From an uncultured Alistipes sp. (GTDB lineage: Bacteria; Bacteroidota; Bacteroidia; Bacteroidales; Rikenellaceae): 5,062 bases of DNA. The DNA lies in the NCBI GenBank assembly GCA_900769745.1, contig CAAGHX010000124.1:1-5062 (forward strand), written 5' to 3'. Made by a program: the position numbers and the translations under genes. Within the stretch, counting starts at the first letter, position 1. Every line of letters begins with the position of its first letter. Positions 1 to 5,062 of this stretch are shown here, piece by piece. The notes under the pieces were generated by a model. The model saw only the letters and a program-made list of their open reading frames with translations. It was not told where the DNA came from and ran no database searches.

Positions 1-455
1 GCAATAACCTTTGTCACTGTGATACCTGTAATCTCGGCACCCATACCGAAGATGGCAAATCCCAATGTTGCGAGGATAACCTGCACAGGGTAGCCGAAAA
101 TCATAGCGTCGCCAAATGAGTTGTCCAAAGCGTACCACTTGATAAGTGTACCCACAAACATCAGCGAGCTACTCATTATACCTGTAAAGCGAATACCACA
201 CTTGTCGAGGATGATACCGCCAAAGAAGAGCATCAACAGGAATACGTTGATATAGCCATAACCACCTGAGAAGAAACCATACTCGTCGCTTGTCCAGCCA
301 AGACCACCCTCAGCAGGCGACTTTGTAAGGATATCCTCCAGTGGAGCCATTACGTCGGTAATAAAATAACCGCACATCATTGTGAACGACACAATCAGCA
401 GCGCACCCCATCGTGCAGCAGCCGAGTCGTTGAGTTTTTTGTAGATTTGTGTCAT
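1..455 (-). CDS. MFS transporter, N-terminal part (runs off window)
   Basis: This is the first 151 codons of an inner-membrane major facilitator superfamily transporter; the rest lies beyond base 1. The start is the ATG at 455-453, and the frame stays open to the edge. Reading residues directly: a polar N-terminus (MTQIYKKLNDSAAARW), a hydrophobic segment at about 17-36, a loop with GWTSDEYGFFSGGY, a second segment at about 65-83, then GGIILDKCGIR at 79-89. The last matches MFS motif A (GxxxDrxGxR), which lies between helices 2 and 3. Further hydrophobic stretches lie at about 91-110 and 118-145. The loop and helix-2 region resembles the MFSD1-like branch as I remember it, but the substrate cannot be told from this fragment. 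The gene follows the TPR gene after 73 bases without a visible terminator or TAnnTTTG box, so co-transcription is likely. MFS membership is well supported; the MFSD1 resemblance is tentative. Confidence 0.85.
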   Translation of the reverse strand, partial: MTQIYKKLNDSAAARWGALLIVSFTMMCGYFITDVMAPLEDILTKSPAEGGLGWTSDEYGFFSGGYGYINVFLLMLFFGGIILDKCGIRFTGIMSSSLMFVGTLIKWYALDNSFGDAMIFGYPVQVILATLGFAIFGMGAEITGITVTKVI

Positions 456-528
456 AATTAAGTTTGGATTTATTTGTTTTATCTATTTTGTTTCTTCTCG
501 TTATTCAGCGATAGGGCAATGCTCTGCA

Positions 529-2529
529 CTATTTGTCGATTGTATAGTGCTTGAGTGTCTCGTAAGCCTCCTCGATGCCAAGCTCACCAGCCTTCGATAA
601 GTCGAGGCAACCCTTGTGAGTGTCGCGCATAAAAATCTGCACCAAGCCTCGGTTGTAGTATGCCTCACCGAAGTTAGGGTTGAGCTCTATGGCACGAGTA
701 TAATCGTCATAGGCATCAGGCAACTGACCCGATATAGCCAACAAATTAGCTCGGTTATAGTAGCTATAAGCGAAATCGGGGAAGAGCTTAATTGCCTTGT
801 CGATATCTTCGATAGCCTCGTCGTAGCTATACTGTCTTACGCCCGAATTACGCAGGCGGTTAGCAGGGTCGGAGTCAATCGAAATACGCTGATAGGTATT
901 ATCAATCGACGAGATGAAATCAATCATCTCGGCACGAGTTGTCGAGCGGTTAAGATAGAGGAATGGATTTGTTGGGTTCACCATAATCGCACTCGAAAGC
1001 GTGTTCACAGCATTGGTGTACTGCTTGATAAGCGACTGCGTTACACCACGCTCAAACAACAATACCCAGTTATTCTCCTCCTTGAGCATTCTCTGGGCCA
1101 AATTCCTATCAATAGCAACCAAAGAATCGGCAGCAATAGAGCTTGGGTAGCAAGAGATAAACATCTGCTCGTCGCCAACCTTCTGTCTGAAATCCTCCAT
1201 ACGCTGAACGTGGTAGATATTGCTGCGTGCCATCAAGGCAGAATCTCGCTGCGTGATAGTGAACTTAAAGAGTGGTATGAGCTTCATACCCACATCTGTT
1301 GCAGTGGCGTTGTCTGCAATCTGTTCAAACTTGCTGCCCGATGCGTTGGCATCGAACGAGAGCAACTTATCGAACTTATGAGTTGTGTCGGCATAAATCG
1401 ATGGGGTAGCAGTCGAGTCATTCAGACGTGATTTATACTCGGCAATCTTCTCGTTGGCGGTCTGGTGGTCCTTCTGAGCACCCTTCATGTCGCCAATCAT
1501 CATACGCAATCGACTACGATTGAGATAAGCATTTGCAAAGTCGGGATAGAGGCCGATGGCCTTTGTGTAGTCTTCGATAGCCTTGTCCAGGTCGCCTATG
1601 CGGGCATATAGCGATGCACGATTGTAGTACAAGAGCACATTGGGCGAATAGATAGCAACACGATTATAATCCTCCAAAGCCTTATTATAGTCGCCAATCT
1701 GAGTGCGGACAATGGCACGATTGAAGTAGGCAAGTGAACTTGTAGAATCCAGCTTCACCACCTTATCGAAATCTGAAAGGGCCTGCAAAGGGCGGTTGGT
1801 GTTGGAGTAAACAAGCGCACGGTTGAAATACGAGAGAAGATAGTTTGAGTCGTTCTTGATGGCGGTATTGAAATCCTTCTCGGCATCATCGAAACGATTC
1901 TGCTGCATATAGAGCACACCTCGGCGGTTGTAGCCATTAGGGTCCTCGCGATTGGTTTTGATGGCTGTCTCAAACTCCTCGTATGCACGAAGTGTATCCT
2001 TCAGGCCGAGGTAGCATACTCCACGGTTGATATATACTTCGGCCACCTTCTTTTCGTGGCGCACAAACATATTGAAATCCTCAATAGCCTCTTTGTACTG
2101 CTTATTCAGCAGGCGTGTGACACCTCGGCTGAAATATGGACTTGGCAGGTCGGGGCGCAGATTGATAGCCTCGTGGAAGTCGTTCAGTGCATCGTCGTAG
2201 TTACCCAAACGAGAACGGGTGATAGCACGATAGGTATAAGCATTGGTAAAGACAGGATTCTTGCTAATGGCAACCGTAAAGTCGGCATCAGCACCGAGCA
2301 AATCGTCGAGGTTATACTTGGCGATACCTCTGAGGAAGTAGGCGTCGTAGGCATCTTTATCAAAACGCAACAATACATTAAGTGTACGAATAGCATCACG
2401 ATAGTTGTCGTCCATCATCAGCTGGCGACCCATATAGATAAAGTAATCCTTATTGTATTGCGTACTCGCACACCACGCGCTCAGCAGCAGAACGATGGTG
2501 AGTATTGTTTTAATTATGCCTCTTCGCAT
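529..2529 (-). CDS. Exported tetratricopeptide-repeat (TPR) protein, 666 aa
   Basis: This is a large TPR protein, probably a periplasmic or envelope scaffold for protein-protein contacts; no enzymatic domain is visible. The N-terminus (MRRGIIKTILTIVLLLSAWCAS) is a basic-hydrophobic signal peptide with likely cleavage near residues 20-24. Cys20 is preceded by Trp, which makes a poor lipobox. About ten consecutive 34-residue TPR units cover roughly residues 28-365, with recurrent AYxNRxxxR, DYxKAIxDYxxAI and xPxxxxAY patterns. Residues about 366-485 lack TPR character. A second TPR block follows at about 487-520 and 567-653, ending in a compact GCLDLSKAGELGIEEAYETLK unit that I recognise as common at the end of Bacteroidales TPR proteins. 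The start is the ATG directly before the signal peptide. The gene lies 72 bases after era with no terminator between, so it is probably read from the era promoter. Partner and pathway are unknown; proximity to era does not by itself show a role in ribosome assembly. Confidence 0.93.
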   Translation of the reverse strand: MRRGIIKTILTIVLLLSAWCASTQYNKDYFIYMGRQLMMDDNYRDAIRTLNVLLRFDKDAYDAYFLRGIAKYNLDDLLGADADFTVAISKNPVFTNAYTYRAITRSRLGNYDDALNDFHEAINLRPDLPSPYFSRGVTRLLNKQYKEAIEDFNMFVRHEKKVAEVYINRGVCYLGLKDTLRAYEEFETAIKTNREDPNGYNRRGVLYMQQNRFDDAEKDFNTAIKNDSNYLLSYFNRALVYSNTNRPLQALSDFDKVVKLDSTSSLAYFNRAIVRTQIGDYNKALEDYNRVAIYSPNVLLYYNRASLYARIGDLDKAIEDYTKAIGLYPDFANAYLNRSRLRMMIGDMKGAQKDHQTANEKIAEYKSRLNDSTATPSIYADTTHKFDKLLSFDANASGSKFEQIADNATATDVGMKLIPLFKFTITQRDSALMARSNIYHVQRMEDFRQKVGDEQMFISCYPSSIAADSLVAIDRNLAQRMLKEENNWVLLFERGVTQSLIKQYTNAVNTLSSAIMVNPTNPFLYLNRSTTRAEMIDFISSIDNTYQRISIDSDPANRLRNSGVRQYSYDEAIEDIDKAIKLFPDFAYSYYNRANLLAISGQLPDAYDDYTRAIELNPNFGEAYYNRGLVQIFMRDTHKGCLDLSKAGELGIEEAYETLKHYTIDK

Positions 2530-2601
2530 TCTCTTTGTTCCTATTTTTGCGTTAGTCCTTCCGTAAAAACGAAATAGTTAGAGATTTATTGTACCAGTAA
2601 T

Positions 2602-3483
2602 TTACTGAGGGTCGTAACCAAATCGGCGCAACTGACGCTCGCTATTACGCCAATCGTCCTGCACCTTAACAAAGAGCTGCAAGAAGACCTTCTTACCCAA
2701 GAACTGCTCCATATCCTCTCTTGCCTTCTGGCCCACGCGCTTCAAACGCTCGCCCTTATGGCCGATAACGATTCCCTTCTGCGACTGACGTGCCACATAG
2801 ATTGTAGCCGAGATGCGGTCGATATTAGGCTCCTCCTTGTATGAGTCAATCTCAATCTCGCAGCAGTGGGGTATCTCCTTCTCGTAGTTGAGCAGAATCT
2901 TCTCGCGGATAATCTCCGACGCAAAGAAACGCAGAGTCTTATCTGTGAGAGTATCCTTTGGATAGAATGGCTCACCCTCGGGCAAACGCTCCAAGATAGC
3001 ACCGAGCACACCTGTCATTCCCACCTTCTCCTTTGCCGATACGGGAATAATCACAGCCTCGGGGATTCGCTCCTGCCACTGCGCAGCCAAAATCTCAAGC
3101 TGCTGAGGAGTGGTGAGGTCGATTTTATTGATTACAACAATTGTTGGGATACCACTGCGGTTAATCTTCTCAATAATCGACTCCGAGCGATCGCTCTGCT
3201 CGACAGTGTCGGTAACATAGAGGATAACGTCGGCATCATCCACTGCGCCCTGCACGAAGTTCATCATCGACTCCTGCAACTTGTATGCTGGCTTCAAGAT
3301 ACCAGGAGTGTCGGAATAGACAATCTGGAAATCCTCGCCATTCACGATACCCATAATACGGTGACGTGTAGTCTGAGCCTTCGATGTGATAATTGAAAGT
3401 TTCTCGCCCACCAGAGCGTTCATAAGTGTCGATTTACCCACATTAGGGTTACCGATGATATTTACAAAACCTGCTTTATGCAT
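2602..3483 (-). CDS. era: GTPase Era (ribosome assembly), 293 aa
   Basis: Era is a cytoplasmic GTPase that binds 16S rRNA near its 3' end and helps 30S subunit maturation; it is normally essential. All G motifs are visible: G1 GNPNVGKS (11-18), G2 around QTTRH (37-41), G3 DTPG (58-61), G4 NKID (119-122) and G5 SAK (149-151). The C-terminal KH domain carries the nucleic-acid loop GIVIGHKGERLK (237-248), and the protein ends in the family-typical VKVQDDWRNSERQLRRFGYDP. The length fits the family (about 290-300). I place the start at ATG 3483-3481 (MHKAGFVNIIGNPNVGKS), not at in-frame ATGs further upstream. Those would add 22 residues encoded by terminator and promoter sequence, and Era homologues begin a few residues before G1. 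A TAnnTTTG promoter lies about 30 bases upstream of this start. The TPR and MFS genes follow in the same direction. Confidence 0.97.
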   Translation of the reverse strand: MHKAGFVNIIGNPNVGKSTLMNALVGEKLSIITSKAQTTRHRIMGIVNGEDFQIVYSDTPGILKPAYKLQESMMNFVQGAVDDADVILYVTDTVEQSDRSESIIEKINRSGIPTIVVINKIDLTTPQQLEILAAQWQERIPEAVIIPVSAKEKVGMTGVLGAILERLPEGEPFYPKDTLTDKTLRFFASEIIREKILLNYEKEIPHCCEIEIDSYKEEPNIDRISATIYVARQSQKGIVIGHKGERLKRVGQKAREDMEQFLGKKVFLQLFVKVQDDWRNSERQLRRFGYDPQ

Positions 3484-3512
3484 TTTTCTACTCAAAAATG
3501 TGATACATCGGG

Positions 3513-3544
3513 CAAAGATAGCCATAAAAAAAGAGCCTTGCAAA
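3513..3544 (-). promoter_or_regulatory. Probable era promoter (Bacteroides-type -33/-7)
   Basis: On the minus strand, TATCTTTG (3520-3513) is a perfect match to the Bacteroides -7 element TAnnTTTG. A TTTG (3544-3541) stands exactly 20 bases upstream, matching the -33 element and its usual spacing. Transcription should start near 3506-3508, giving a leader of about 25 bases before the era ATG at 3483. The -33 element falls in the loop and stem base of the upstream gene's terminator hairpin. The match is seen in the sequence; promoter activity is inferred. Confidence 0.72.
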
Positions 3545-3554
3545 TACAAGACTC
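3526..3554 (-). terminator. Rho-independent terminator of the beta-barrel gene
   Basis: Read on the minus strand, GAGTCTTG (3554-3547) pairs over 8 bp (one G-U) with CAAGGCTC (3540-3533) across a 6-base loop, TATTTG. Seven T residues follow at once (3532-3526). It lies 24 bases after the barrel gene's stop and before the era start, so it separates the two transcription units. There is no T run on the other strand, so it works in one direction only. Confidence 0.85.
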
Positions 3555-3580
3555 AAAAAGCTAATAATCATAGATTATTA
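3555..3580 (-). terminator. Possible weak auxiliary terminator at the barrel-gene stop codon
   Basis: A perfect 8-bp inverted repeat (TAATAATC / GATTATTA, 3-base spacer; 3562-3580) begins with the TAA stop codon of the barrel gene. On the minus strand it is followed by AGC and five T (3559-3555). The stem is almost all A-T with a very short loop, so it would be weak alone. It sits directly before the stronger hairpin at 3554-3526 and may protect the mRNA 3' end, or it may have no function. Confidence 0.35.
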
Positions 3581-4528
3581 TTTATCCTTTCCGCTGCCGC
3601 CACCGATAGCAACGCCGAGTGTAATGGCTGGTTCTATCTTTTTCATATTGTAGGTAACTGCAGCAGCAGTGAGGCGCAAGCGTCGGAAAAATTCAACACC
3701 AATTCGTGGGTAGATACACACGCAAGGGCCTGATGACGCAGCATGAGCATCGCCATATTCATCTATCGCCTCGTCAATATTAAGAATTCTTGTGTTGGCA
3801 TAACCGGCTCCCAAACCGCAGAATAGAGTGGTGTTTTTACCGCGATAAAAGCTATAATCGCCTACAGTTGTTAGACGCAAACCGTTGAAATCACCCGCAA
3901 AATTCAAACCAATATCCCACGGGCGATTGAAGTTATAACGAGCCTCAATTCCGACCACAATTCCACCGTCTGAACCGCCAAGAAACGGTTCAAACTCAAA
4001 GTGTAGTTTATTATACTCTTTGTTCTCAATCCTGCTGCCACCAAAGACAACACCCGCCGAGAGGCCAACACCGTTCTGCGTCTCCTTATCACCAAATATA
4101 TTGGCATAGGCGGTCAGACGAATGTGGTTGAATAGTTCTGCTCCTGCTCGCGGCATAAAGTGGAACATAGTTTTGGGGCCCATACCGCTGGTGCTTTCGT
4201 CATAAAAATAATTTATAATATGGGTACAACCAACACCCGCACCCACAAAGAACGAAACACTCTTACCACGTCTGAAATTGTAGTCTCCAACAACATCAAA
4301 AGTTCTTGGCGACCTTCCTGCAATATTACTATAATCGATGCACTCACGCAATCCCACATCCCAAGGCGATTTGAAATTGTATCTTGCCTCAAGAACGATA
4401 GGGGAATAGGAGCGATATATACCATAGCCGTACTCAGCCTCGGTTGCAGTAACCGTTCTCTCGCGTTTTTGCGCAGAGGCTGCTATAGTACAGAATAGCA
4501 AGATGGCGATAAGCGAAAATCTTTTCAT
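3578..4528 (-). CDS. Exported beta-barrel-like protein with two tandem modules, 316 aa
   Basis: No named family is recognised. A clear signal peptide (MKRFSLIAILLFCTIAASA, cleavage before Gln20) sends it out of the cytoplasm. The mature part is rich in alternating hydrophobic/polar strands ending in aromatic residues, with Gly-rich turns, as in small outer-membrane beta-barrels of Bacteroidota. It consists of two homologous modules, about residues 33-168 and 176-312. Matching landmarks are EARYNF (47 and 195), PWD (55 and 203), GDYNF/GDYSF (81 and 223), RGK (87 and 229), FVGAGVG/FCGLGAG (94 and 236), PRAGAELF/PRIGVEFF (126 and 274) and RLTA (137 and 285). The repeat offset is 148 residues for most of these. 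The C-terminus (GGGSGKDK) lacks the terminal aromatic residue usual for BAM substrates, and several cysteines (63, 101, 237, 269, 271) are unusual for such a protein. The gene has its own promoter and terminator, so it is probably expressed alone. Function is unknown. Confidence 0.9.
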   Translation of the reverse strand: MKRFSLIAILLFCTIAASAQKRERTVTATEAEYGYGIYRSYSPIVLEARYNFKSPWDVGLRECIDYSNIAGRSPRTFDVVGDYNFRRGKSVSFFVGAGVGCTHIINYFYDESTSGMGPKTMFHFMPRAGAELFNHIRLTAYANIFGDKETQNGVGLSAGVVFGGSRIENKEYNKLHFEFEPFLGGSDGGIVVGIEARYNFNRPWDIGLNFAGDFNGLRLTTVGDYSFYRGKNTTLFCGLGAGYANTRILNIDEAIDEYGDAHAASSGPCVCIYPRIGVEFFRRLRLTAAAVTYNMKKIEPAITLGVAIGGGSGKDK

Positions 4529-4552
4529 AAGCCAAGAGATTTATTCGTCACA

Positions 4553-4584
4553 CAAATGTAGTAAAAAATATCTTATTTTTACCA
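4553..4584 (-). promoter_or_regulatory. Probable promoter of the beta-barrel gene
   Basis: On the minus strand, TACATTTG (4560-4553) fits the Bacteroides -7 consensus TAnnTTTG perfectly. It is placed to start transcription near 4546-4548, about 20 bases before the ATG at 4528. At the -33 position (around 4581-4584) only TGGT is seen, a poor match to TTTG, so the promoter may be weak or need an activator. The sequence between and upstream is very A/T-rich. The -7 match is seen; activity is inferred. Confidence 0.6.
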
Positions 4585-4623
4585 TTTTAAGCGAGCTAAA
4601 ATACATTAATCCAACCTTTTGGC

Positions 4624-4650
4624 CAATTTTACCCCCCCCCCACAAAATTG
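4624..4650. repeat. C10 homopolymer tract inside a perfect 7-bp inverted repeat
   Basis: An unbroken run of ten C on the plus strand (G10 on the minus strand; 4632-4641) is flanked by CAATTTT (4624-4630) and AAAATTG (4644-4650), which are exact reverse complements. The run lies about 100 bases upstream of the beta-barrel start codon and about 50 bases beyond its -33 position. A run of eight A (4664-4671) lies further upstream. Such tracts are prone to slipped-strand length change. A regulatory effect is inference only. Confidence 0.6.
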
Positions 4651-4696
4651 TGTACAAATAGACAAAAAAAACACAGCATACCGAGGTGTATCATAT

Positions 4697-4731
4697 AAAA
4701 AAAGCTGCCGACACTTGCAGGTATCGACAGC
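4697..4731 (-). terminator. Second (distal) intrinsic terminator downstream of ffh
   Basis: On the minus strand, GCTGTCGATAC (4731-4721) pairs over 11 bp (two G-U pairs) with GTGTCGGCAGC (4714-4704) across the loop CTGCAA. Seven T residues follow (4703-4697). This is the strongest hairpin in the window. It sits 33 bases beyond the first ffh terminator with no gene between, so it probably acts as a back-up stop and shields the beta-barrel promoter from readthrough. Confidence 0.88.
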
Positions 4732-4764
4732 ATTTATTTACAAAATATACAATAATTATCGAAT

Positions 4765-4797
4765 AAAAAATAAGGTCGCCGAAATTCAGCAACCTTA
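4765..4797 (-). terminator. First intrinsic terminator of ffh
   Basis: On the minus strand, TAAGGTTGC (4797-4789) pairs over 9 bp (one G-U) with GCGACCTTA (4779-4771). The 9-base loop can close by two more pairs. A run of six T follows (4770-4765). It begins 21 bases after the ffh stop codon, the usual place for an intrinsic terminator. Confidence 0.82.
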
Positions 4798-4818
4798 CTC
4801 ATTCGAATGCTTATCGAT

Positions 4819-5062
4819 TTATCGGCGGAAACCACCGCGTGGCATACGAGGCATCTTCAAGTTACCACCAGCCACCATCTTCATCATCTTGCGAGTCTCC
4901 TCAAACTGCTTCATCAAGCGGTTCACATCGGCAATAGTTGTACCCGAACCCTTGGCGATACGCTCACGACGACGTGCGTTGATAATCTCTGGATTCTCAC
5001 GCTCTGCTGGGGTCATTGAGCCGATGATAGCCTCCACCTGCTTGAATGCGTTGTCTGGAATA
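4819..5062 (-). CDS. ffh: Signal recognition particle protein Ffh (SRP54), C-terminal end only
   Basis: These are the last 80 residues of Ffh, the GTPase that binds 4.5S RNA and nascent signal sequences and delivers ribosomes to FtsY at the inner membrane. Only part of the methionine-rich M domain is in the window; the N and G domains lie upstream, beyond base 5062. The visible sequence IPDNAFKQVEAIIGSMTPAE leads into the RNA-binding core, with RRRERIAKGSGTT and DVNRLMKQFEETRKMMKM, both hallmark stretches of Ffh. The protein ends in a short Gly/Met/Arg tail (GNLKMPRMPRGGFRR) and TAA at 4821-4819. The frame is open to the window edge. A GTG at 5037-5035 is an internal Val codon, not a start. 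Two tandem terminators follow, so ffh ends its transcription unit. Confidence 0.96.
   Translation of the reverse strand, partial: IPDNAFKQVEAIIGSMTPAERENPEIINARRRERIAKGSGTTIADVNRLMKQFEETRKMMKMVAGGNLKMPRMPRGGFRR

Larger units (their letters stand above)
4529..4818. other. Non-coding stretch between ffh and the beta-barrel gene
   Basis: These 290 bases are clearly more A/T-rich than the flanking genes and hold no credible coding sequence on either strand. From the ffh side they contain the two ffh terminators, an A8 run, the C10 tract in its inverted repeat, an A/T-rich segment and the promoter and short leader of the beta-barrel gene. A TTGGCCAA palindrome (4619-4626) overlaps the left arm of the inverted repeat. 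No riboswitch or RNA gene was recognised. Confidence 0.75.

Noticed and set aside
459..466. TAAGTTTG on the plus strand, a TAnnTTTG promoter match
   Set aside because: It faces the 3' end of the TPR gene with no plus-strand gene ahead, and the nearest TTTG is only 17 bases upstream; probably chance.
616..1431. A 271-codon open frame on the plus strand opposite the TPR gene
   Set aside because: It lies wholly opposite a convincing TPR protein, has no domain-like composition or promoter, and is explained by codon bias leaving few stops on the other strand.
2056..2577. A 173-codon plus-strand frame opposite the start of the TPR gene
   Set aside because: It is the reverse shadow of TPR repeats and of the TPR leader; nothing in it resembles a protein family.
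2580..2590. An 11-base word (AGAGATTTATT) shared with 4535-4545 in the leader of the beta-barrel gene
   Set aside because: Chance matches of 11 bases are expected within a window of this size, especially in A/T-rich leaders, and the word sits at different distances from the two start codons.
2595..2607. Perfect 6-bp palindrome CAGTAA-T-TTACTG over the era stop codon
   Set aside because: A one-base centre cannot form a hairpin loop and no T run follows, so it is not a terminator; an operator is possible but unsupported.
2866..3396. A 176-codon plus-strand frame opposite era
   Set aside because: It is antisense to the conserved G and KH domains of Era and has no support of its own.
4632..4641. 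G10 run as a G-quadruplex
   Set aside because: A single run without neighbouring G tracts does not make the usual four-tract pattern.
4819..5037. A separate small protein starting at the GTG at 5037
   Set aside because: The frame continues upstream to the window edge with Ffh-like residues (DNAFKQVEAI), so this is the tail of Ffh.

Overview
The window looks like ordinary chromosome from a member of Bacteroidota, most likely order Bacteroidales. Three things suggest this: the close Bacteroidales-type match of Era and of the Ffh tail, the exported TPR and beta-barrel proteins, and perfect TAnnTTTG boxes (the Bacteroides -7 promoter element) in front of two genes. Genus cannot be fixed from this sequence. 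All five genes read on the minus strand, so transcription runs from high to low coordinates. I saw no tRNA, rRNA, CRISPR array, insertion sequence or phage gene.

Layout in transcription order. (1) 5062-4819: the 3' end of ffh (SRP54 M domain), followed by two intrinsic terminators in tandem. (2) 4818-4529: a 290-base non-coding stretch holding those terminators, an uninterrupted C10/G10 tract inside a perfect 7-bp inverted repeat, and a probable promoter. (3) 4528-3578: a single-gene unit for a 316-residue exported, probably outer-membrane beta-barrel protein built from two copies of one module, closed by a terminator. (4) 3483-2602: era, an essential ribosome-assembly GTPase, with a promoter whose -33 element lies in the loop of the preceding terminator. 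(5) 2529-529: a 666-residue exported TPR protein. (6) 455-1: the N-terminal part of an MFS transporter that runs off the window.

The last three genes are separated by 72 and 73 bases with no recognisable terminator or consensus promoter between them, so they probably form one operon led by era. ffh and era are housekeeping genes (co-translational membrane targeting; 30S subunit maturation). The barrel, TPR and MFS genes are envelope-associated and of unknown specific role. I do not see a new multi-gene system. The observations most worth checking are the homopolymer tract upstream of the barrel gene (possible phase variation), the internal duplication of the barrel, and the terminator-promoter overlap before era.
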